A stretch of 5,671 nt of DNA from Gammaproteobacteria bacterium (GTDB lineage Bacteria; Pseudomonadota; Gammaproteobacteria; UWMA-0217), in contig DRPO01000102.1 of the NCBI GenBank assembly GCA_011330835.1, positions 1 through 5,671 on the forward strand, read 5' to 3'. Below, in pieces: positions 1-4,658 of this stretch (position 1 is its first letter; every line of letters begins with the position of its first letter). Position numbers and translations under genes: made by a program. A model generated the notes under the pieces. It was given only the letters and a program-made list of their open reading frames with translations. It made no database searches and was not told where the DNA came from.

Positions 1-31
1 GACTATCAACACCCCGGCCTCCCCGATCAGC

Positions 32-1297
32 ATGACGCACGCCATTCTGCTGACCTCTGGGTGGCTGCTGCTGTTCTATTTCGCGCTGGCGCCGGTCGTA
101 CCCGACGTCATCAACGACGCCGCCGGCGTGCTGGCGGTGATCGCGCTCGCTTTCGGCTGGCCGGGGCTCAAGCGTCTCCAGCGGGACGATATCATCGTGC
201 TGGGCGGCTTCGCGTTGTATGTGGCGATGGCGCTGCCGGGATTGCTGAACAACAGTGACTGGGGCGGCGCGGGCTGGCGGTTCGAAAGCTACCACCCCTT
301 TCTGCTGATGACCCCGATGTGGGGACTGTTTCGCCGTTTCCGCGAGGAGCTGCCCCGCTACCTGCTGCGCGGCGTAGTGCTGGCCGGCGTGGCGCTGGGC
401 GTGTTCACCTGGCTGCGCTACGGGCGCGCCTACGAGGGCCGCGTGGGCCACGCCAGCGGACTCAACCCCAACATCTTCGGGCATGTCGCTTCGCTCGTCG
501 CCTTCACGCTGCTCACCGCGCTGGGAACGCTGCGGCTCCCCTGGACGCGGCGCCTGGCCGTGGCCGCGGCCTTTCTCGGCGCGCTGGCCGCCACGATCGC
601 CTCGGGATCGCGCGGCATCATGATCGCATTCGTGTTCGCGCTGGCGATGGGCGCCACGCTGATCGTGCGGCAACAGGCCGTCTCCACGAGAAAACTGGGC
701 ATTGCCGCGGGCGCGCTGGTGCTGGTCGCGGGCTTGCTTTGGGTCATGAAGGAATCCAGCTACTGGACAGCCCGTTGGACGCAACTTTCCCACGAATTTG
801 CATTACTGAACGACTCCAACGACTTCACCTACACCTCGACCCGCGCCCGGGTCGCGCTGGTCATGGGCGCATCGCAGATCTGGCAGGACAACTTCTGGTT
901 CGGCACCGGCCTTGGCGACGCCCAGCACGATTTCGAGCATCTGAAAACCATCGGCCATATCGTCGCCAGCGAGCACCCGGTACTGGTCAAGCAGTTCTCC
1001 AACCATATCTTCCACAACATCTTCGCCGACAGCTTCGCCACTACCGGGCTGGTCGGCGGCCTGACGATGATCGTCGCGGTGTTGTGGCTGCCGCTGCGCT
1101 ATTTCCGGCGTCGTCTGACCGCGTCCGGCGACAACGACATCGCCCGGTTCGCGGCGCTGGCGGGCATCGGTCTGTGCGCCATCAATATCGCTTTCGGCTT
1201 CGACAATTCCTGGCTGTATCTCAACAGCCTGCCCTACACGCTGGTGCTGATGACGGCGCTGATGGTCATCAGCGCCGCGCCGCCCGACGGTGAATGA
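32..1297 (+). CDS. O-antigen ligase / polymerase family membrane protein (WaaL/Wzy-like)
   Basis: Polytopic inner-membrane protein of about 421 residues, the usual size for this family. About 11-12 hydrophobic segments can be seen (roughly residues 4-22, 30-43, 52-70, 88-100, 113-127, 147-168, 174-190, 195-213, 221-239, 335-357, 370-390, 396-415). A long, mostly periplasmic loop spans about 240-330. Family hallmarks are SGSRG (191-195), the TSTRARV stretch before 'FWFGTGLGD' (288-296), and the NHIFHN motif (324-329) followed by a Gly-rich helix. Members join undecaprenyl-linked glycan to lipid A-core, to another glycan unit, or to protein; sequence alone does not say which. No convincing Shine-Dalgarno precedes ATG 32, and the frame is open to the window edge, so the true start may lie further left. 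The 3' end overlaps the FkbM gene, suggesting an operon for surface polysaccharide. Confidence 0.85.
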   Translation: MTHAILLTSGWLLLFYFALAPVVPDVINDAAGVLAVIALAFGWPGLKRLQRDDIIVLGGFALYVAMALPGLLNNSDWGGAGWRFESYHPFLLMTPMWGLFRRFREELPRYLLRGVVLAGVALGVFTWLRYGRAYEGRVGHASGLNPNIFGHVASLVAFTLLTALGTLRLPWTRRLAVAAAFLGALAATIASGSRGIMIAFVFALAMGATLIVRQQAVSTRKLGIAAGALVLVAGLLWVMKESSYWTARWTQLSHEFALLNDSNDFTYTSTRARVALVMGASQIWQDNFWFGTGLGDAQHDFEHLKTIGHIVASEHPVLVKQFSNHIFHNIFADSFATTGLVGGLTMIVAVLWLPLRYFRRRLTASGDNDIARFAALAGIGLCAINIAFGFDNSWLYLNSLPYTLVLMTALMVISAAPPDGE

Positions 1298-1994
1298 CCT
1301 GTCGCTGCCCGACCTGCTGACGCACTTCGAGATCGACTGCGTCCTCGACGTGGGCGCCAACCGGGGCCAGTTCGCGCGCTCGCTGCGCGACGCCGGCTAC
1401 CGAGGGGACATCCACTCCTTCGAACCAGTGGCCGCGACCTACCGAGCATTGCGGGAAGCCGCCGACGGCGACGCCCGTTGGCGCGCCTGGCCGCTGGCTC
1501 TGGGCCCGCGCGTTGGCCGGGAGCGAATCAACGTTCTGGCGGATGACGGCTATTCCTCGCTGCTCGACCCGAACGAATCGCCGGATGCGCACTTCGGCGA
1601 CAAACTCGAACGCCGCCGCGAGGAAACCATTACGGTCACGACGCTGGACGCCTTCCTGAACGAGCACGGCGAGGCTTTCGCCAACCGGCGCATTCTGCTG
1701 AAAATGGATACCCAGGGTTATGATCTCGAAGTCGTCCGGGGCGCCGCGCGCTCGCTGGCGAGGATTCCGGTCATTCTCTCCGAAATCGCCTTCATGCCCC
1801 TCTACCAGCACGCGCCCGACTATCTCGAAGCGCTGGCGAGTTACCAGCAACTGGGATTTCACCTCGCCTGCCTGATCCCGACCCACCGGCGCGAGACGGA
1901 CCTGGCGCTGATCGAGGCGGCCTGCTGCCTGGTCAACGTCCGGGGAAAACCGGAGATAGGTGACAACCGTGGGGGCCAGAATGCGCCGATTTGA
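1290..1994 (+). CDS. FkbM-family SAM-dependent methyltransferase
   Basis: Protein of 234 residues matching the FkbM methyltransferase domain almost end to end. The SAM-binding motif I is VLDVGANRGQFA (18-29), the acidic motif after strand 2 is FEP (44-46), and the typical late motif LLKMDTQGYDLEVVRGA spans 136-152, followed by SEIAFMPLY (164-172). The family usually O-methylates sugars or polyketides. Next to an O-antigen ligase-like gene, the likely substrate is a sugar of a surface glycan or its precursor (inference). The start must be GTG 1290: an in-frame stop at 1260-1262 lies upstream and no other start codon lies between. This GTG overlaps the previous gene by 8 nt and has no clear Shine-Dalgarno, so translation is probably coupled. 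There is no signal peptide or membrane segment, so the protein should be cytosolic. Confidence 0.92.
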   Translation: MNDLSLPDLLTHFEIDCVLDVGANRGQFARSLRDAGYRGDIHSFEPVAATYRALREAADGDARWRAWPLALGPRVGRERINVLADDGYSSLLDPNESPDAHFGDKLERRREETITVTTLDAFLNEHGEAFANRRILLKMDTQGYDLEVVRGAARSLARIPVILSEIAFMPLYQHAPDYLEALASYQQLGFHLACLIPTHRRETDLALIEAACCLVNVRGKPEIGDNRGGQNAPI

Positions 1995-2266
1995 TATACC
2001 TCTTGCGATTGAGAATACCCCTTTCAGCGCGCGTGGTTTTCGTCGGGAGCAAGACGTAAAAACGCAAGCATAGCGGGGCCACGTCAAGTTTTGACAACGC
2101 GGCTGTCGGCGAAAAGAATGCGCGCCCTGAACGAGGTATTCTTGAGCGCCACAACTATATCAATAGTTTCATATATTTTCGCGGGGCTCAGTCGGTGCAT
2201 GCCGACTGTTCCCTCTGAGAGGGTTAGGGTCCCCACGAACAAATCCCACCAGCTCGCTCCCAGTCC
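1995..2266. other. Intergenic region between the FkbM gene and the repeat array
   Basis: No credible gene. The 3' side of the FkbM gene has CTTGCG (2002-2007) paired with CGCAAG (2063-2068). These enclose TTTTCGTC (2037-2044) paired with GACG-t-AAAA (2053-2061), a weak terminator-like fold. GTCAA-gtt-TTGAC lies at 2083-2095. An AT-rich patch around 2130-2180 contains the inverted repeat AACTAT-atca-ATAGTT (2153-2168), and GTCGG-tgcatg-CCGAC lies at 2191-2206. None has the GC stem plus T-run of a standard terminator. TTGACA at 2091-2096 with AAGAAT 17 nt later resembles a weak sigma-70 promoter, but no gene follows. Confidence 0.5.
2211..2234 (-). repeat. CCCTAACCC-type intergenic repeat, fragment A
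   Basis: On the plus strand this is a short hairpin CCCTC-tga-GAGGG followed by TTAGGG. Read on the minus strand it gives ACCCTAACCCTCTC, the core of a repeat common between genes in many Proteobacteria (from memory). A second, opposite-facing copy lies at 4195-4227. It is a partial copy, because the outer CCCCTC/GAGGGG arms are missing. Confidence 0.5.
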
Positions 2267-2725
2267 GTCATTCCGGGCTGAGTGGAGCGAAGACTCCGGA
2301 ATCCACGTCGGAACCCTGGATTCCCGCTTTCGCGGGAATGACGGCGCAGGCTCCACCCCATCGTCATTCCGGGCTGAGTGGAGCGAAGACCCGGAATCCA
2401 CGTCAAAGCGCTGGATTCCCGCTTTCGCGGGAATGACGACGCAGGCTCCACCCCAGTCCGTCATTCCGGGCTGAGTGGAGCGAAGACCCGGAATCCACGT
2501 CGGAGCCCTGGATTCCCGCTTTCGCGGGAATGACGGCGCAGGCTCCACCCCATCGTCATTCCGGGCTGAGTGGAGCGAAGACTCCGGAATCCACGTCGGA
2601 ACCCTGGATTCCCGCTTTCGCGGGAATGACGGCGCAGGCTCCACCCCATCGTCATTCCGGGCTGAGTGGAGCGAAGACCCGGAATCCACGTCGGAGCGCT
2701 GGATTCCTGCTTTCGCGGGAATGAG
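2267..2725. repeat. Tandem array of five ~96-bp double-hairpin repeat units
   Basis: Units start at 2267, 2363, 2460, 2555 and 2651, giving periods of 96, 97, 95 and 96 bp. Each unit begins GTCATTCCGGG and ends GCGGGAATGAC before a 20-23 bp linker (GGCGCAGGCTCCACCCC plus ATC or AGTCC). Hairpin 1 pairs ATTCCGGG with CCCGGAAT across a 16-nt loop. Hairpin 2 pairs ATTCCCGC with GCGGGAAT across TTTC (2320-2339, 2415-2434, 2512-2531, 2608-2627, and 2703-2722 with one wobble). The unit ends (GTCATTCC/GGAATGAC) and the inner arms (GGAATCC/GGATTCC) are also complementary, so the whole unit can fold as a nested cruciform. Units 1 and 4 are identical; 2, 3 and 5 differ by a few bases. The last unit lacks its linker. 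REP/BIME-like in structure; I cannot name the family. Confidence 0.93.
2651..2725. repeat. Fifth repeat unit, lying inside the 3' end of the protease gene
   Basis: This copy differs from the others in hairpin 2 (ATTCCTGC instead of ATTCCCGC) and ends GAATGAG instead of GAATGAC. Read on the minus strand it encodes about the last 23-24 residues of the protease. The complement of TCA at 2652-2654, within its terminal GTCATTCC, supplies the TGA stop codon. The junction falls directly after the Arg cluster of the sorting tail. Confidence 0.9.
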
Positions 2726-4082
2726 GGCGCCTGACCCGCCGCAAGACCAGAAAGACGCCCAACATCAGCCAGCCCAGCGAGCCGCCGCCGTGGTTTTGGT
2801 TATCGCCGCCCGGATTGTCGGCGCCCCCCCCGGGAATGCCGCCCCCGGAGGCGCCGCCGGACAGCCGATAAGGGGTGATGGACGTCAATTGCCTGATCCG
2901 TTCGAGATCGCTGGAGACCCGGGAGAAGACGTCGTACAGCCCTTCCTGCGCGCACCCCAGCCCCCAGGAAGTCAGCCCGACAAGCACCGCCCGCCCCTCG
3001 CGGTCGACAATAATCGGTCCGCCGCTGTCGCCGAAACAACTGCCCTGCCCCGCCGCGCCCGTTCCGGCGCAAATCATGGCGCTGGTCACCGGAGTCCCCG
3101 GCAGGCCTCCCACGGTGGTGTAGGCAAAATTGCAGGTCGAATTGGGGACGAACGGCATGCGAACCTCGAACAGTTTCGTCACAATCGGTTCAGGGTCCGG
3201 ATCGGCATTGATGCCCACGGGGTTCTGCAATCCCCGACCGATCGTTGTTCCAACCTCTCCGGTTCGAGTCACGGCATCGGAAAGGGACGCATCGGCCAGC
3301 AATACGGGCTCGACGCCCCGGGGCGCCCTGGCCAGCCGCAACAGGGCAAAGTCGTTGTTGACGGTGTCAATGTTGAACGCCGGATTGATATCGATCTCCT
3401 CGACGCCGATCACATTGTCCTGATCCTTTTCCAGATCGAACCCGCCAATGTTGACGCTCAGACTTTGAGGAAGCGTGATATCGAAGACGCAATGCGCGGC
3501 CGTCAGCACCCAGCCATTGCCGATATAGCTGCCCCCGCAAAAGCTGCTGGTCGGAATCGAATCGCTGCGATAGTAACCCGCTTCCATCCCGACATCGGCT
3601 CGCAGCATGACGCCGGTCGACCGGCTGACTCCGACGACGGGTATGGCGATCGTGTCCGTGGCGTTCTTGTCTTCAATGGTCCCACCCGCGGGAAAATCCC
3701 CCGGCAAGTGATTGTAGATAATCACGCCAACCCCGCCCGCCGCCTGACAGTTCCGGGCCTTGTCCCGAAACAGGTTGGATCCCCGCTCGATCAGGCAAAC
3801 CTTGCCGCTGGCGTCGGGGCAGACACCGAATCCCTGCGCGCAATCCACCAGCGGGCCGGAAAACAGGGTCTGTTTCGACCCCGCGAGAAACCGCGCCTGG
3901 AACACGCCCGACCCACCGCGAAACTCCAGCGGTTGCTGCATCAGCGCCGCCATCCACGGATAGGCCGTCGGAGACGACTCGACCCCGCCAACAATTCGCG
4001 GCTGAATTTCCGTCGCCGGCGACGCGCCGCAAAGCGCCAGCCCGATCGCCCATGCCGCAATGCGGCCACCCATCAATCTCAT
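2652..4082 (-). CDS. Secreted S1 (chymotrypsin-fold) serine protease with PA-domain insertion and GlyGly-CTERM tail
   Basis: Exported endopeptidase of 476 residues. A signal peptide (1 to about 23) is followed by a short propeptide ending at Arg29 and the activation sequence IVGG (30-33). The triad is His197 (TAAHC), Asp244 (NNDFALL) and Ser353 (GDSGGP). Three standard disulphides are present: C182-C198, C317-C338 and C349-C377. Between IVGG and the His loop lie about 150 residues instead of about 25. Their core (about 65-172; GKVCLIERG, NCQAAGGVGVIIYN, IPVVGVSR) is a PA domain. The S1-pocket positions 189 and 226 (chymotrypsin numbering) appear to be Gly347 and Asp384. A Gly-rich linker (about 408-434) leads to a GlyGly-CTERM tail ending RRVRR (452); residues 453-476 come from a repeat unit. 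Met1 is preferred: AAAGGAG lies 10 nt upstream. The family is typically exported by type II secretion and cleaved by rhombosortase, neither of which is in view. Confidence 0.94.
   Translation of the reverse strand: MRLMGGRIAAWAIGLALCGASPATEIQPRIVGGVESSPTAYPWMAALMQQPLEFRGGSGVFQARFLAGSKQTLFSGPLVDCAQGFGVCPDASGKVCLIERGSNLFRDKARNCQAAGGVGVIIYNHLPGDFPAGGTIEDKNATDTIAIPVVGVSRSTGVMLRADVGMEAGYYRSDSIPTSSFCGGSYIGNGWVLTAAHCVFDITLPQSLSVNIGGFDLEKDQDNVIGVEEIDINPAFNIDTVNNDFALLRLARAPRGVEPVLLADASLSDAVTRTGEVGTTIGRGLQNPVGINADPDPEPIVTKLFEVRMPFVPNSTCNFAYTTVGGLPGTPVTSAMICAGTGAAGQGSCFGDSGGPIIVDREGRAVLVGLTSWGLGCAQEGLYDVFSRVSSDLERIRQLTSITPYRLSGGASGGGIPGGGADNPGGDNQNHGGGSLGWLMLGVFLVLRRVRRPHSRESRNPALRRGFRVFAPLSPE
2727..2789 (-). 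other. GlyGly-CTERM sorting signal of the protease
   Basis: Residues 432-452 read GGGSLGW, then a hydrophobic stretch (LMLGVFLVL), then RRVRR. This is the three-part pattern of GlyGly-CTERM: a Gly-Gly-Ser motif, a single transmembrane helix and a basic end. In known cases, such as the Vibrio secreted trypsin-like proteases, a rhomboid-type protease (rhombosortase) cuts near the Gly motif and the product is surface-attached or released. The signal normally lies at the very C-terminus; here about 24 more residues follow. Confidence 0.85.
2824..2831 (-). repeat. G8 homopolymer tract in the protease linker codons
   Basis: Eight consecutive C on the plus strand (G on the coding strand) encode Gly418 to Gly420, upstream of the sorting signal. 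One added G would give RRQSGRR and then a TAA stop. One lost G would reach a TGA before the hydrophobic helix. Either change would delete the anchor and leave the catalytic domain intact. Confidence 0.8.
3567..3890 (-). other. PA (protease-associated) domain inserted in the S1 fold
   Basis: Residues about 65-172. Recognisable elements are GPLVDC, GKVCLIERG (93-101), the Lys/Arg-rich helix before NCQAAGGVGVIIYN (111-124), and IPVVGVSRSTGVMLRA (147-162). Four cysteines (81, 88, 96, 112) probably pair within the domain. PA domains often act as lids or substrate- and partner-binding modules in subtilases and other peptidases; its role here is unknown. Confidence 0.82.
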
Positions 4083-4092
4083 CAGCAGTCAT

Positions 4093-4099
4093 CTCCTTT
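4093..4099 (-). promoter_or_regulatory. Ribosome binding site of the protease gene
   Basis: On the minus strand AAAGGAG ends 10 nt before ATG 4082. An out-of-frame ATG directly abuts the site and is too close to be used. Met4 would be 19 nt away, so Met1 is favoured. Confidence 0.7.
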
Positions 4100-4194
4100 G
4101 CCCATGGCGATATACTTCTCGCGAATGAAACGTCCGATTCTAGCCATCAATAGTTGCAAAAGTACTCGCACCCTGTGTCCCGATATGCGGTTTT

Positions 4195-4227
4195 CCCCCT
4201 CACCCTAACCCCCAGTGGGAGAGGGGA
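4195..4227 (+). repeat. CCCTAACCC-type intergenic repeat, copy B
   Basis: The sequence CCCCTCACCCTAACCCCC, then agt and GGGAGAGGGGA, can fold with CCCCTC (4196-4201) pairing GAGGGG (4221-4226) and a CCC/GGG inner stem. It shares the ACCCTAACCC core with fragment A at 2211-2234, in the opposite orientation. There is no T-run, and it sits upstream of both neighbours, so it is not a terminator of either gene. Confidence 0.6.
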
Positions 4228-4454
4228 TTATTGGGAGCGCCGCCGTGACTGTGAGAATATACGCAACGATTAATATCTGGCCTGAAGAGGCCGCTCTCAA
4301 CCACGAGAGGTACAGTTTACGCCATCGGAGCGTCATTGGTTGCCTTTCCCGAAACGGGAGTATTCCGAGACGCCCATGATACCAGTCAATGGGCTCGCCA
4401 GCAGGGAATCAGCGTTCCGGATACGCGCCCGGCAACGCGCGACAGGCCGATCGC

Positions 4455-4473
4455 TGAAAAAGGGAATTTTTCA
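4455..4473. promoter_or_regulatory. AT-rich inverted repeat upstream of the chemoreceptor gene
   Basis: A perfect 7-bp dyad, TGAAAAA and TTTTTCA, flanks GGGAA. It lies about 190 bp upstream of the chemoreceptor start. It could be a protein-binding site or bent DNA; no regulator can be named. Confidence 0.25.
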
Positions 4474-4568
4474 CTATTTCTTTACTCCAGTCACATTCCG
4501 GCCATCAGGCCAACCATTGACTCCGCTAGAGCGCCGTCTGGCGCGAATCCGCTTTCAAACTGTCTTTG

Positions 4569-4589
4569 CATGGCGATAGTCTTGCCATG
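4569..4589. promoter_or_regulatory. Candidate operator dyad CATGGC-N9-GCCATG
   Basis: Perfect 6-bp arms with a 9-nt spacer, about 70 bp upstream of the chemoreceptor start codon. The left arm plus the next four bases (CATGGCGATA) recurs at 4103-4112, next to the protease ribosome site; in both places TTTGC lies just upstream. This suggests a shared binding site, but could be chance. Confidence 0.3.
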
Positions 4590-4647
4590 AATCCGTGGGA
4601 AACGCGGACCAACGATGGTCTTCCACAACATCAACCAGAGTAGCGGC

Positions 4648-4652
4648 AGGGA
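4648..4652 (+). promoter_or_regulatory. Ribosome binding site of the chemoreceptor gene
   Basis: AGGGA lies 6 nt before ATG 4659. An in-frame TAG at 4641-4643 excludes any longer start, so the start is well fixed. Confidence 0.6.
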
Positions 4653-4658
4653 CAGGCT

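Larger units (their letters stand above)
4083..4658. other. Divergent intergenic region between protease and chemoreceptor genes
   Basis: 576 bp with no convincing gene; short open frames at 4336-4590 lack a ribosome site or a recognisable product. It holds the promoters for both flanking genes, but I cannot place clear -35/-10 pairs. Structures seen: a CCCTAACCC-type repeat (4195-4227), TCCCG-aaa-CGGGA (4347-4359), TGAAAAA-gggaa-TTTTTCA (4455-4473), GCGCC-gtct-GGCGC (4531-4544), and the dyad CATGGC-N9-GCCATG (4569-4589). It is less GC-rich than the flanking genes, especially around 4455-4490. Confidence 0.6.

Noticed and set aside
3..35. End of an upstream gene at TGA 33-35 overlapping ATG 32 (ATGA)
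   Set aside because: Only ten codons are visible and the tail shows no recognisable motif. The ligase-like frame is also open to the edge, so neither reading can be supported.
1269..2087. 272-codon minus-strand open frame opposite the FkbM gene
   Set aside because: It overlaps the FkbM gene almost completely, and that gene has all expected motifs; the antisense product has no recognisable domain.
2084..2689. 201-codon minus-strand open frame through the repeat array
   Set aside because: Almost all of it is repeat translation (SFPRKRES and similar), because 96 bp is a multiple of three and keeps frames open. No start signal and no domain.
2267..2725. CRISPR array
   Set aside because: The units are nearly identical over their full ~96 bp, with no variable spacers of CRISPR size; the internal hairpins and constant linkers fit an interspersed repeat family.
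4014..4034. Lipobox in the protease signal peptide (LALC, Cys18)
   Set aside because: The residue before Cys is Leu, not Gly/Ala/Ser, and the IVGG activation site needs a free new N-terminus; signal peptidase I cleavage after about residue 23 fits better.
2475..4208. 577-codon plus-strand open frame covering repeats and the whole protease region
   Set aside because: It starts inside the repeats and runs antisense to the protease, whose triad, disulphides and domains are intact. Its own product shows only Arg/Pro/Ala-rich sequence with no domain; it is a GC-rich shadow.
4447..4454. FliA (sigma-28) -10 element GCCGATCG upstream of the chemoreceptor gene
   Set aside because: Only GCCGAT matches, and there is no TAAA-like -35 element at the expected 15-nt spacing.
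4336..4590. 84-codon and 79-codon plus-strand open frames in the intergenic region
   Set aside because: They overlap in two frames, have no ribosome site or domain, and span several dyads better explained as regulatory DNA.
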